Positions 22,595 through 35,139 of a stretch of DNA of 64,000 bases are shown one piece after another (position 1 is the stretch's first letter; each line of letters starts with the position of its first letter). The notes under the pieces were generated by a model. The model searched no databases. It saw only the letters and a list, made by a program, of their open reading frames with translations, and was not told where the DNA came from. The position numbers and the translations under genes are program-made. The stretch comes from Zantedeschia hybrid cultivar. Lineage: Eukaryota; Streptophyta; Magnoliopsida; Alismatales; Araceae. Where the stretch lies: the NCBI GenBank assembly GCA_030544215.1, contig JARZZO010000002.1:80731150-80795149 (forward strand), given 5' to 3'.

Positions 22595-22770
22595 TTTATG
22601 TATTGTATAATTTGGGAGGGTGGTGAGAAGCATGTCTTGCATTTCCCAACCAACCCAAGGGAGAATAATAGCAGAAGATGCCAAAGTAGAAAGTGCGTGG
22701 TCTTGAAAGAGGGTGTCTTGGGACAATGTTCACATTTCAATGGATGCAATCATCTCATAAACACAAACTA
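22595..22770 (+). repeat. Copy 1 of a conserved hairpin-containing segment
   Basis: Contains 'gggagggtggtgagaagcat' followed by gtcttgcatttcccaacc. These fold back on each other (GGTGGT with AACCACC/AACCAACC, GCA with TGC) as a tight stem. A related copy lies at 27296-27420. The tail (tcaatggatgcaat) also resembles 21990-22005, so three diverged copies may exist. Confidence 0.6.
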
Positions 22771-23404
22771 CAAGTAAGAATACCATCATTAATTAGGTTG
22801 ATGCAACAACCAAGAATTGATGTTTGTGAATCAAATTAAGAAAATGTTATTATATTATATTCTTACCTCTCTTTTTTATATTCATCCAAGGTCATTTGGT
22901 CATGACTTGATCAAATAACTCTTGGTAAAATTAGCTTTAACCCAACCCTTGGCAACTACAATTCTTCGATAAAGTGATCAAATGATTCCTAATAATGTGA
23001 CAAAAAAAGTGATATAATAGCATTTCTCGTCGAACCAGACTTCATGATGCAAATCATATGTTAGATGCTGATACAAATTTCTTCCTCCTCGCTGTCAAGT
23101 GAGCTTCATCTTCTTAATACTAGCTACCTAGCAGTACACGTTGGAGTTTCTTGAGAGCCAAAGCCTTCAAGAAGTTGGTTACCCTGGGAACGACCAAAGA
23201 GCAAAGAGAGAGACACACGCTTACCTTGCCTCCCTTGGGTCATTCAGCTTGACGCTTGGAGAACAGTGTTCACCCTTAATATACTCCTTCCATTGTCACC
23301 GTCCATTGAATGCACTCTGATTATCTACACCAAAAGGTTCTACTGCAATAAATTCAAGTGGATGATTGATAAATAAGGAGTAAGGGAGCATGGTTCACCA
23401 TATT
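22771..23404. other. Intergenic, no gene recognised
   Basis: No recognisable coding family or RNA gene. Confidence 0.4.
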
Positions 23405-23590
23405 AGTTAGATTGAATTGTGACGACTTGGGTGACTCGTACCATATCATGGCGAATCTGAGCCTGTGCGAATCGGTCAAATATGTATGAGTCGTTCATGT
23501 GGCTCGGCCGAGATCATGGCGACTTGGGCGACTCATACTGGATCATGGGAAATCTGAATCGGGTCGACTCTTCAAGTCAGCGAATCTTGT
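23405..23590. repeat. Short imperfect repeats rich in GACTTGGG/GACTC
   Basis: The phrase 'gcgacttgggcgactcatac' and its variants occur twice (23420 and 23518), with several gaatc/gactc motifs between. Probably a small non-autonomous DNA element; ends not defined. Confidence 0.45.
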
Positions 23591-24582
23591 AAGGGAGTAA
23601 AAAAACATTTTCCCAGCGATTAAGAAGGCCCAACCAGTGGAGCGGCATTGAGAAATAGAGAGATTTTCCTGTGCCATGGCGTAATGTGTTTGGTCATGGC
23701 ATAGTGCACCATCTATAAAAGAACATCTTTAGAAGAACATCACAAACTTTTATGACAAGACTATGTATGGGTTTGTGTGTTGTGTGGCACATAAAATCTC
23801 AATCTAAGAAACATGATTTTATGAAGATGAGATCTTCTGAATTTCTTTCTCTACATTTTTGTATATCTCTATTCACATGGAAATGAAGTATATTTGATAT
23901 TTTTTTCATGACAAATGGTTTATTTATTCTCATCTCTATATGAATTAGGACATATAAAGGTGAAGAGAAAGAGGTCCGAAGGATCATATCTCAGTTTTAT
24001 GTACCCTTCAAAAGATCTAAACATCCATGGTCTTGGAACCTTTAAAATATTCGTAGGGATTAACTGACACGAAACGTACCGTAGGCTAAAACAGTTGTAG
24101 ATAAAGTTTCTTAAGAAAAGTATATTCTATGATCTAACACGCAATCATGAAGCTAAATTGTTGCACATTTCAAACTTGAAGACACGATTAATTTCTTTCT
24201 AGTAGGTTAACGCCATTTGAAAGCTTGAAGATGTGTGTTTCCCTATGGTTAATAAAACAACCTCAATCCTTGAGGATAGGTGTTGTGGAATTGGGAGATC
24301 ATGGATTTCCCAGATCATCATTTATTCTATATGTCAGGTTATATGGAGCTTGTAAACAATATATTTCACAGTGAAATGAATAGCATGATTTTTAACTCCG
24401 CTATATTGTATAACATAAAGCATTAACTCAATCGATGCATTAGTCCTTAATTAGCTTGGCTTCTTGTTGAAGACCTACACATAGGGAACAAGAAAGTATA
24501 ATAGGAAGGTGGAGGAAAGAATTCTTTCATAGACGTAAAGGAGTTCCATTAAGGGAATTAAAAGCATGCATGCTTTCAGATA
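23591..24582. other. Intergenic, no gene recognised
   Basis: AT-rich; no open frame resembling a known family. Confidence 0.4.
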
Positions 24583-24905
24583 AAATCCCAAAAGCGCGGC
24601 GTTTGGATTCAGAGGCACATGGTCATATGCGCTGGAACCATAACCCAGAAATCGATGTGGGACGTATTGCCCAGTGCTATCATGGGCCAACAGCCAACAC
24701 TCTCTCTCACGGTCGTCATGGACAGTAGAAATAAAAGGGGAGACGAAAGTGGTCAGGTCCAGAATCGACGCTCTAATACCAACATGAAATCTTAAAACCG
24801 CGGTGTTGAGATTCAAAAATACAGAGTCATATGCGTTAGAACCATAACCCAGAAATCGATGTGGGACTAATTGCCCAGGGCCACCATGAACCAACAGCCA
24901 ACACT
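24583..24905. repeat. Tandem duplication, about 200-bp period
   Basis: The phrase 'ataacccagaaatcgatgtg' and the following gccaacagccaacact occur in both halves (24583-24700 and 24785-24905). The minus-strand open frame across it is a by-product of this duplication; the protein reads the same motif twice (HRFLGYGS). Confidence 0.85.
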
Positions 24906-26607
24906 TTCATATGTCCAGAAGATAAAGGATATATACAAAGGTGTCAAGGAATTAAAGGCTCTGATGCTTGATGAGAACAATATATGCACATGTTTGCCTA
25001 TAATAAAATCTAGAGCGACACGGAAGATATTTATGCATACAAAAAGTAGCTTCTTGGGCAAGTACTCGACGACAATATCTGCACGGTATACATAAATGCC
25101 ATAAGCAGCTTTCCAGATTGAACATTCACTTTCGTGTCTTATGACAGCTAAACTAAAATTGCATTCTACCTCACAATAACTTGAATTGGCTACAGAAATG
25201 TATATATGCTATATATGTATATATACACACATGACACAGCCATTCAATATTTTTGATCAGATCACGAGACAAAAATGAAGGCACCAGCTCGTTGACGCTT
25301 CTTTTTTCTTTTTCGGAGTCATCCAATCAAAGATCAGATCGTTCTGAGCTAAGTGCAGCTACGCTGCCTACAAACGATTGTGTTGTTTTGAGCAGAGTTA
25401 GTGCTTGTGCTGTAAATTTTAGTGTAAATGGGGTTCCCTCAGTCACCTGACTAAGGGGACCCGACCCGTGGAAATGATAGTGATGTTTTTTTGCCAAAAA
25501 ATGCTATTATAATATATCTTTTATACTTTATCATGTTCACAAAAAATCATCGGATTACACTGTGGATCGCACATTTTAAAAAATGCTTTTGACATGTATT
25601 TTCTGTAGTTGACATATTTAACAAAAGTAGCCGTCTAATCAAATGATTGAAAAACTCTTAATTAGTGTGCGAGAAATGTGATGAATAATGTGCTACCATA
25701 GCACTAATTCTCCTTGGAAGCTTAGTTTTCGCATAATAAATGAAGGAAGAACGCATCAATTGTTTCCTTCTGATGGGCATGGAAATATATGCATAGGGGA
25801 ATAATAAGCCGAACCAGTTAGATGCATTCGCCAAGTACTGCTCTTCAATGCTTCCATCAAATTTGATGTATATGTTAGTTTCATTTCAACCCTCGACAAA
25901 TTAAGAAAGACTTAAGCCTAGCCATCAAGAGGCTGGTGATCACTTACTATTCTGATCTAATGGGGTGCTTGTTCATATATAGGATGCTCCTATGAGTTGC
26001 AATTTTGATGTAGTTCATCAGATGCCCCCCTATGAGTTGTAACTTTTGATGTTGCTACTAATAGTAACTGTTCGATTATGCTTTCCTAGCTTCGATATAC
26101 ATATATTAGTAAAAGTTATCATCATAGCAAATTATAATGTTGGTCTCTAAACTTATATGAAAAAGTGCAACTTAGTCTCTAAGAATCTCAACACTTTGTT
26201 TCCTCTTTCTTTTCCCCCCAGCAATCTCTCTCCTTCCCCTTTAATTGCCGTCCTCTAAATTCCTCCAAGATATTTAAGCTTTTAAAATATTAATATTAAA
26301 ACTAATATTATAGCAAAACTCATATTATAAACAAACCGGGCGTTAGACTCTAAAATATTAACATCAAACCTTATAGTACTATATCAAAACTGGTACTCCA
26401 ACCAAATAAGGCGTAAGGTTATGCACTCTTCACCTTCTTGGGTTACAAGTGTTTGCACTATAAATTTACAAACCAACTAGTTAATGTATATTCTCGCACA
26501 TCTTGCTTCTTATGTTGACTTTTTTTACACATCAATATCGTACTTTCTTGATGAGCAGTTTATCTCACAATTTTTAGGTTTGATTGAGCTCTATATGCCT
26601 TCTTTTG
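24906..26607. other. Intergenic, no gene recognised
   Basis: AT-rich with a short (TA)n-like stretch near 25200-25230. No family resemblance found in any frame. Confidence 0.45.
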
Positions 26608-27237
26608 TAGGAGTGTTCACGGTTTGGTTTGATTTGATTTAAAGACGAAATTTTAAAAACCAAATCAAATCGAAATAAAAAGTGAAAGTGAACCAAACCA
26701 AACTGTAATAATTTGAAATCGAACCAAATCAAATCGAAATAATTCGGTTTGGTTCGACTTGGTTTGCAGTTTGGGCTTTTTAATGGGTCACTATGGTTAA
26801 ATAATCTACTTCAATATTATTTTTTAAAAATAATTATTGAAAAAATATTATTTAAAATTTATTTGGAAGTTTAAGTATCGAAATGGACTATTATAGTTAA
26901 ACATGCTATTTTATTAAGGATTCGATGCCTTTTTTGTACAAGATGACGATCTAAAAGAAATTATCTAAAAATAATTTAAAATTTTATATCTTATAATTTT
27001 CATAAACCCACACTTAATCTAAGAATTTAATACTTATATTATGTTCCCTTAATGTAATTCGATTTGTTTGGATTGGTTTGATTTATGAACAAAAGAAATC
27101 AAACCAAACCAAATTTCTTAATTCGCTTTGATTTCAAAGCAAACCGAAATTTTCAAACGTTCAAACCAAATCAAATCAAACTGAATTGGCCGGTTCGCTT
27201 TAGTTTTTCAGTTTGAACCGAATAGTAAACACGCCTA
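26608..27237. mobile_element. hAT-like non-autonomous element, 630 bp
   Basis: The left end taggagtgttcacggtttgg and the right end ...agtaaacacgccta are imperfect inverted repeats. Long subterminal zones of aaccaaatcaaatcgaa and ggtttggtttgatt on both sides are mutually complementary. The flanking 8-mers ttcttttg and ctctttta are similar and look like a decayed 8-bp duplication. No coding capacity. Confidence 0.7.
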
Positions 27238-27295
27238 CTCTTTTAGGTTGATTCAGCATCTTGTTTCTCACTTTCTCAGGTTTTAATCTATAGCC

Positions 27296-27420
27296 TTTTA
27301 TGTATTGTTACAGTACGTGGGAGGGTGGTAAGAAGCATGTCTTGCATTTCCCAACCACCCCACCCAGTGGGGATAACAGCCCAAGATGCCGAAATAAAAG
27401 GAATGCGGTTTTGGGAGCAG
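27296..27420 (+). repeat. Copy 2 of the conserved hairpin-containing segment
   Basis: Carries 'gtgggagggtggtaagaagc' then atgtcttgcatttcccaaccacccc, close to the copy at 22595-22770. The outer GTGG/CCAC pairs improve the stem here. A second small palindrome (ccccacccagtgggg) follows directly. Confidence 0.6.
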
Positions 27421-29077
27421 GATTTTATATCCCATAGGTGGACATATTTATTGGCCTATGGTTTTCTCACACTATTATTAATCCTCCATTAACCTTCTAT
27501 ACCTAAAACCATTAAAACTATTTATCAAATAGATGTAAACCTAGATAAACAAGTAACTATTAAATGCTAATTGCGCTGGCATTTACATTAAAATGTTCTC
27601 CAAACCCCGATCAACTTTATGTGGAGCACTTCTTTGAAGACAACAACATAAACTAACCTTAACTTGTTAGGGTTCTTATTCTATCCTTGCTGCTATTCTT
27701 AAAACCGGTTAATTAGCATGGATGGAATCTTACTTAAGACCCACCAAAATGATAAAATGCTGTTCCATCCGTGCCATAACAAAGAGGGGCTTAATTACTG
27801 TACTGCCATCACTTCATGGAATTGGCAAAAACCACCCCACAACATCACATGTTTTTCCTTCTTTTTTTTTTACAATGTTTGGCCCTCCTCTCTCTCTCAA
27901 TACCGATGGACTCTGGTCTAAACATGTACTGAGAGGATTTCCTCTCCAATGTACATGTTACTTCGATAATAAGAGGTACGTAGGAGCCCAGTTATGTGCA
28001 CATAGCCTCTCTTTAATGGGCCTAAAAGGTTCATTAATTTGTAGTATATACATTAAAGATTTATAAATGAGAAATACTTACTGCAAGGTTTCTACATTAT
28101 TGAAAAATACAATTACCATCTGATCAATGGATTAACAGTGCCTTCTTGGATCAGACGGCTGCAACATTCTTGGGAACTTTGCAGCAAGTATTTCTCCTTA
28201 CACAGAGGGGAAGGATGGCCATTGATCTACTGCTGGAGTACGTTGATGTGGACTCCGATGTTAGGTGAAGAAGTGGGCCATTGCAGATCAATTCGTTGGC
28301 ATTCTGGTGATTAACTTGAAAGGTCAGTGGCGTGCATGGCAGTATAGCTCATGAACACAAGGGAGATAGGAAGAGGAAGAGTTTGTACTGGAGGGGCCAA
28401 GCAAAAGGGGAATCTCAAATTTCTTCTTTAACCCCCCTTTCTCTATTCCCAGCAAAGCTCACTTGAACGGAAAGAGACCTAGTACATGAGCCAACAGAAG
28501 AGAAAGAGGTCTGTGAGATGTCCTTTTTTTTCCTTTCTTTGAACTGACTGTGAGATGTCCTTTCTCCCTCAAGAACTCTCAGTTCTTGATGCCTCAGAAG
28601 AACCATCAGAAAGGAGGATAAAAGGAAGAACAAGGAAATTATAGCATCACCACCACCTCCTTCCAGAGCCTTTTCCTATTCCATTTCCTCCTTTCTTCTT
28701 CTACCCTCTTCTCTGGAACCCCTAGAGGGGTATCAGCTGCCATCTGGGTCTCTCCACTAGCCTGTGTTCTTATGGTTCTTTCTGTTCTGCAGGTTTAGCC
28801 TTTGAGCTGAACCAATTCTTCTCAAGATCATTGATCCCCCAGGTTTGTGGAAGCAAAACTTCTCAATATAAACAGTGGGCGTCCTCTTGTTCCCTATTCT
28901 TCCCCTTTAAATCTTCTATTTAGTGTGTTTGATCAATCTGTTTCTATGGTGTGCTGTTGCAGACGCTAACCAGATACCTCAAGGAAGAAACAAAAAGAGA
29001 ACTTCACCATCCAGGAGGGAAGTGCAAGAATTGATCAGGAAGGAATATATAGTATAAGCAGAGAGGGCGGATCAAGG
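27421..29077. other. Upstream region of the bHLH gene
   Basis: No coding gene recognised. The part 28650-28740 is CT-rich, as plant 5' leaders often are. A TATA-like caatataaacag lies at 28863-28874, about 205 bp before the ATG. Transcript start and any leader intron cannot be fixed from sequence. Confidence 0.45.
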
Positions 29078-30257
29078 ATGTATGATGAATCTGGGTACTT
29101 TGATCCCCCACATGACTCCAACCCCATGGGAGGGTCCCTACTGGATGGCCCCCCAGCTGAGACTTGCTCCAGCAACAACAACAACAACAGAAGCAGCTTG
29201 GATGACAACCACAGGCTACATGTCTTCTCCCTTGAGGAGCTCTCCAACCAGCAAATGAATGCCGCCTCCATGGGGCTCGACCACCTCCTCCACCAGCTAG
29301 GCTTCGACCTCGAGCAGGACTTCCATGGCCACCTCATGCAGGAGGCCGTGGCCACCGTGGACACCTGGAACAACCCTAACCTGCAAGACACCCATGAGGG
29401 GAGCTCCCACCACCCCAACCTCCACCTGCCGCCGTACGGCGGCGCCGGCGCCGCTTCCGACCTCCTCAACCTCCTGCACCTGCCTGCAAGCTGCACCGTG
29501 TCGCCACCGGTGCTGCAGCCGGCGCACGCTCTCTCCTTCAACAGCCCCGGCCGGCGGTCTGGCAACTTTCCGATGGACATATTCGGCGGTGGCGAGCTCC
29601 CCGTCTCCGACGGCGGCTCGGCGGCGCTCTACGACGCGTCGGTGCAACTAGGCTACCCGGGGCCTCCGGGCCACCTGCTGAGGGATATCTTCCACTCGCT
29701 GCCGCAGAACTATGGATTGTTCTATGGGGTGGACGAAAGGGAGGTAGCGGCGGCGGCGGCGGCAGCGGCGGCGGATGTTGGTGCGGGGATGGTGGAGGGA
29801 GGGGTTGTGTTTAGGGAGGGAGAAGGAGGGCAGTTCGAGGACGCGATGTTTGAATTCAGGAGGGTCAGCAGGGAGGAGGGGAAAGTGCCGACCACCGAGA
29901 AGCAAAGGAGGGAGCAGTTGGGGGAGAAGTTTAAGCTACTGAAGTCACTGGTTCCAAACCCCACCAAGGTGATCGTCCTCTCTGTACTCCTATATCTCCT
30001 GCTCTTTGATTCGTGTTCATGCGTGCCTGCCTACTACCGTTTACGATTTCAAATCTGCTGTCATCTCTGCCTGCTCCCGTTTACGTTTTCAAACCTGCTG
30101 TCATCTCTCTCTCGATCGATCTCTGGATTGGTGTTCATGACTGAAGTGTGTGGATCCTCTCCAGAAGTCCCCAATGAAAGGAGGGTATGCAACTTCCAAT
30201 CCTCGTGCATGCATGCGTACTTCTTTTTATTAGTGCACTTTTAACTTACTACCTACT

Positions 30258-30340
<83 letters not shown>

Positions 30341-32256
30341 ACCTAGCTTAAAAACCAGGCCGAACTCCTCCATGCTCTCACGGTTTGTCTTTTTTTAGGT
30401 TAATCACAAGGGCATATATACCTCTTTCAAACCCTATATGATCTCCTCTTCATCTATCTCTAGTATATATACACCACATTGTTCTATTGCAAGGACTAAA
30501 TAGATATGAAACAAGTTCGACCCTTTGTTCTTCTTCGTCTGAAGTGTATATATCAATTGCATTAATCCTATATATCATGCAGTACAAATTAATAGCTACG
30601 CATGAACTTTACATAGACTGCGAGCTGTGGTCTTCTACATCTCACATGTATGCATATACCTCCTCTGTCTACACAGTGAAGTACTCTTTCCTCCTCGCAT
30701 CTAATGCCCATTTTTCCTCTTCAGAATGATAGGGCTTCTACAATCAGCGACGCCATCGACTACATCAACGAGCTGAAACGGACCATTGAGGAGCTGACCA
30801 TCCTGGTCGACACCAAGAGGTATGGAAGGAATAAGAAGAGGAAGAGGGAAGACGAGGCAGCCGCCGCCGACATGGAGAGCTCGTCGATGAAGCCTCTCAG
30901 GGACGACGCCGACCACCCCTTTGTCGGAGCCTTGAGGAGCTCTTGGGTTCAGAGGAGGTCCAAAGAGACCTTCGTCGACGTTCGCGTCGTCGACGACGAG
31001 ATCTGCATCAAGGTGACCCGGAGGAAGAAGGCCAACTGCCTGCTGTCGGCCTCCAAGGCCATTGAGGAGCTCCAGCTAGACCTCATCCATGCCTCAGGAG
31101 GTCACATTGGAGACTGCCACATCTTCCTGTTCAATACCAAGGTCATGGCCAAGCTACTCGTTCCCTCTCTCTTTATATGTATACACTTGTCATTAATCTT
31201 ATTTGTTATCTGGGCAGGTGTTTAATTTCTTGTTTGCTATGCCTAATTTCTTATTGTTGAAGTTACTGGGCCATCAAACTCAAAACCTTAAGGTTATGAG
31301 TGAAGTAGGCACCATTTATTAAACATTTTTTAATTTTGTCCTTTTTCCAATACAGGATTATTTTAATACGCCCCCTCAGGTACAGACCGAATTTAAGCTC
31401 TGATACCATGTTGAAGTTATTAGGCCATCCAACTCAAAACCTTAAGACTAAGAAAAGAGTAGGCATCATCTATTAAATATTTTTTGATTTTGTCCTTTTT
31501 CCAATACATGACTATTCTAACACTTATTAGCTATCAGATAGTTTCTACTCAACTTCATTTATTTTCTTGTTATATATATATATCCGAGCATCAAGATTCT
31601 TGTCAGGTTTGTAGAATTTACTGGTATATGGATCATTAAGTTGTCCTTCTATCCGAAATTTGTTAGTTCTTTCAGTTCACCTGTCCTTAATCATTGGCTT
31701 CACTTGCTTTTTACATCCGATCGAACGTATCAACATTCATCTCCAATTAAGAGGACTAATTAATTATATAATATGTAGATCATTAGCTAGGTAGCCCTGT
31801 TGTGTGCATATCATAGTTCACTCTTATTCGCTGGTGAATTAAGATGGAATTTGGGCATTCCTAAGGGCATATCCAATGCATGAGATTCCGGTCACCGCGG
31901 GTCTGAGAAAGGATCGATGTACGCAGTTTTACCTCTGTTAAACTAAGAGGCTGTTTTCTTATATTCGAATCCATGACCTTCCGGTCACAATGCGATATTC
32001 TTCACCATTCTTTCTAGGTCCACCCTCCAACCTGAGCATTCTTCAATTACATTAGCCTTCTAATTTAATTAGTGTATGAATATGCCTCTTTGCATAAAAC
32101 TCTTCGACCATTACAAACGTATCATTTATCCACATTTATTCTTTGCATTTCTTTATGCAGATCCCTGAAGGTTCTTGTGTGTATGCAAGTGCTGTGGCCA
32201 AGAAGCTTCTTGAAGTTATGGACAGGCCTTGCCCAACGTTCCCCATCTGCTTGTAG
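29078..32256 (+). CDS. bHLH transcription factor, EAT1/bHLH010-089-091 type (3 exons)
   Basis: Exons 29078-29968, 30725-31141 and 32161-32256 join in phase with GT..AG borders to give 467 residues. The long N-terminal half is Asn/His/Gly-rich with an acidic LDHLLHQLGFDLEQDF segment. The bHLH domain spans the first junction: basic region and helix 1 (TTEKQRREQLGEKFKLLKSL, residues about 271-290) end exon 1, and helix 2 (NDRASTISDAIDYINELKRT) opens exon 2. A basic patch GRNKKRKRE follows, then a C-terminal ACT-like dimerisation region ending SCVYASAVAKKLLEVMD. This architecture and the MYDESGYFD-type N-terminus fit rice ETERNAL TAPETUM 1 and Arabidopsis bHLH010/089/091. Those are nuclear regulators of tapetum programmed cell death and pollen development. 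Nothing is broken. Orthology to EAT1 rather than the related TIP2 is my inference. Confidence 0.88.
30258..30337. repeat. (CT)n microsatellite in intron 1 of the bHLH gene
   Basis: About 80 bp of nearly pure CT on the sense strand, 290 bp after the donor. It could act as a GAGA-type site or simply be a variable microsatellite. Confidence 0.95.
31255..31522 (-). mobile_element. TRIM retroelement in intron 2 of the bHLH gene
   Basis: Two 114-bp LTRs (31255-31368 and 31409-31522), inverted relative to the gene, with ends tgttgaag...ctaaca on the right copy. The 40-bp interior holds a perfect complement of the tRNA-Met primer site (tggtatcagagc on the minus strand, 31397-31408) and a polypurine tract (ccccct on plus). 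A perfect 5-bp duplication cttat lies at 31250-31254 and 31523-31527. No coding capacity. This is a textbook terminal-repeat retrotransposon in miniature. Confidence 0.93.
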
Positions 32257-33257
32257 GGCTTCGTAAGATGTGGGGTTTTGAGGCGGGTACCTCATCCTTT
32301 TGACGTATCTTACTGATCACTTGAACTTAAAAGATAACCTAATTGTTAGCAGGTGAAGCATATGCTAATTCTGTGGCGGGTGAGATGTAGACCTGTCCTT
32401 TTCCAAGTTATCCAGTCAGCTGGCCAGTGCCATTTTCGTGCCATTTAAGTCACTACTTTCCTTCTTTTTACTGCTGTACGTTATAACTCTGCTCCCCAAG
32501 TAGCTGGATACTGATTAGCCTCACTAAAGATATTAAGCTAGAGAACTTATTTCTTAGTTCACATTATGGGATTCTTGAACAATAAGAAGCCAGACTGCGC
32601 ATGGTCTGCACTCAGTGGTCTAATTTCAGTGATCCTCTTATTTTTTGTTGCATATATATTTGAGTAGGATCATCTATTCTGCTTTTGCTATTTACTATTG
32701 TACTTCATTTTATTGTCCACTGTTATGATAGGAGAGAAGAAGAAAAGGGTGAAGAAAAGGAATCAGTTTTCTATTTTTCTAAGATTTCTGGCTAAGAAAA
32801 TGAAGATCTGGCTAAGAAAATGAAGTAAAATTAAAATTTTATTGATGTAGAAAAGTAGATCGTAGAGATCTCAATCCATCTTATATACTTAGCTAGATCA
32901 CAATAAACTGCAGAATGCATGCAGCCAAAAAGCTCTCATTCCATCTTAGTTTGGCATTTGCATTAATGGCACACTATTTTAAGTACAGATACTGTTGGGT
33001 ACTTGAACTTTTAGCATCCTTATAGTTCTATACGTTCATACATATTGCAAAATTTTAGATGCTTTTGGATTTTGTATTATGCAAATCCTAGGACAATGTG
33101 GTCATGCAATTTTATCTTAGCTAGAAACGGCTTAGTATATAAACAGTACTCATGAGTAACGAGATGTCTGGGCTCACTAATTGAGCATGCTCCTCAGCGT
33201 ACGGCAGGGTTGTATAACGTAGAATACACATGCACAGTTGATTATGAGAGCTTTACT
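32257..33257. other. 3' flank of the bHLH gene
   Basis: Presumed 3' UTR, then AT-rich spacer. A 17-bp doubling (ctggctaagaaaatgaa) occurs at 32790-32825. No other gene seen. Confidence 0.45.
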
Positions 33258-33576
33258 TGTTAGAATATTATTACATCCGAAAAAAGACAAAGTCAAAAAA
33301 TATTTAATAGATGGTGCTTACTCTGCTTATTGTCTTAAGATTTTGAGTTGAATGGTCCAATAACTTCAACATCATATCAGAGTTTTTAGTTGCGAAGTGG
33401 GCCGCACACTCTATATATGTGATCCACGTGACAGAATCAAAAACCGGTTTACACGTGAGGGGTGTGTTAGAATAGTCATATATCGGAAAAAAGATAAAAT
33501 CAAAAAACATTTAATAGATGATACTTACTCCTCATTGTCTTAAGGTTTTGAGTTGGCTGACCTAATAACTTCAACA
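33258..33576 (+). mobile_element. Second TRIM, opposite orientation
   Basis: The LTRs tgttagaat...aacttcaaca lie at about 33258-33372 and 33468-33576. A decayed primer site (tcatatcagag) follows the first LTR and a purine tract (gtgagggg) precedes the second. The flanks ttact (33253-33257) and ctact (33577-33581) are a 5-bp duplication with one mismatch. Same family as the TRIM in intron 2 but more diverged. Confidence 0.87.
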
Positions 33577-33990
33577 CTACTGTTCTTAGAATGCTATTTA
33601 TTTTGACGTAAAGAACGTCGACATAAAATGCTAGCTGCCAGCTTCATTACCATGTGTGCTCTGGAACTTCCATAGAAATAAAAATATATATGTTTAGGAA
33701 ACTGTTATTCAGGGATTTTCTTGAATCAACTGTATTTAGATTATGTGACGAGTGAAGTCAAACGCATGACCGTCCGATACGATTTACAGAGAAACACAAA
33801 CACAACGGTACGTTGGCATTGTCAAGTGCACTGTCTTTGACAGATCATCAGATTCTTGTTCTTCTAAATTCCCAAACCTGGTGAAGGTATCTAAGGGTGC
33901 CTATCCTCTTTCACATTTTCTCTTTCTCCCTATTAATATTTCTCTCTCTTATTTTTTTATTTCTATTATTAATATTTTTGTTGTTGTCGT
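33577..33990. other. Intergenic, no gene recognised
   Basis: No coding family recognised. Confidence 0.4.
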
Positions 33991-34660
33991 TGCAATCTCT
34001 TTAGATAATAATAACTAATCTTAAATTATTATTATTATTACGGTATTTTTATGGGATAATAAATATTATTATTATTAAATAATTAATATCAAAATGATAG
34101 TCTCATGAGATAATGATAACTAATTTTAATATTATTATTATTTCTCTTCTTTCACATTTTCTCTCTCCATATTAATATTTTTATTTCTAATTTTTCTATC
34201 TCCTATTATTATTATTGTTGTTGTTGTTGCAATTTCTTGAGATAATAATAATTAGTTTTGACATTATCATTATCCTCATCATCATTATTATTAGGGTAGT
34301 CCCATAAGAGATATTATTATTATTATTAAAATTAAAATTAGTATTATTATTATTAATGAAATCAATCTCTCTCTTACTTTTCTCACTCATGTTATTATTA
34401 TTGTTGTTGCTATTGTTATTGTTATTATTATTATTATTAATATTAGGACAATCTTTTGATATAACAATAATAAATTTTGATATTTATTATCATTATTGGG
34501 ATACTTTCATGAGATAATAATAACTAATTTCGTTGTTAACGGAAAAGTTTCTTTCTCATTTTTCTCCTAATTTATATTTCAACACAACATTTATTGAGAT
34601 AATCTCATCCGATAATAATAATAACATTTAGTTCACTTTTTAGTTTTCTCTCTCATCCAT
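33990..34660. repeat. ATT/TTG-rich imperfect tandem array
   Basis: Several copies of a unit of roughly 150-240 bp built from tttctctct, (att)n, gttgttgttg and gagataataataacta phrases. Microsatellite growth inside each unit blurs the period. Confidence 0.8.
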
Positions 34661-35139
34661 ATTTCAATTAAATACAGTGTTTCTGAACTTTTAATGTTTA
34701 TCAAACAACTAATATATTCATAGAAGAAAATTGTTAGTATTTCTAAATACATATTCTTCTATAATTATTTTATTTATTCTTTCAAAAAATATAAAAAAAT
34801 ATTTTACTTATATTAATTATAATTTTTTATTCAAATATGTTAACTAACCGTGCATCGCACGTTATTGCAATTAATATATATATATTAGATTGACCTTGTG
34901 CTTTTATATGGTTGGTAAATGGACCTAGTTGGACGCCAAAATCACAGAAACCTTAAGCGTCACTTTGTTTGCAGAATAACGTGGAATAAGGAAGTGTTAT
35001 TCTATGAATAAGGCCTATTCTACTTTGATGAGCCGAATGGGTTATTCGGTGGGCCCCACCCGCAGGATTGCTTATCTGCGGAATAAGCCGAATACCCAAT
35101 TCGGCAGGAACCCCTCGAATTTCTTATTCCAATCTTTTT

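Noticed and set aside
24475..24894. 139-codon minus-strand frame
   Set aside because: It reads a 200-bp tandem duplication twice; no known domain.
29035..29967. Minus-strand and alternate-frame proteins over exon 1 of the bHLH gene
   Set aside because: Composition artefacts of GC-rich third positions; none has a domain.
33990..34660. Asn/Ile-rich minus-strand frame
   Set aside because: A direct translation of AAT microsatellites.
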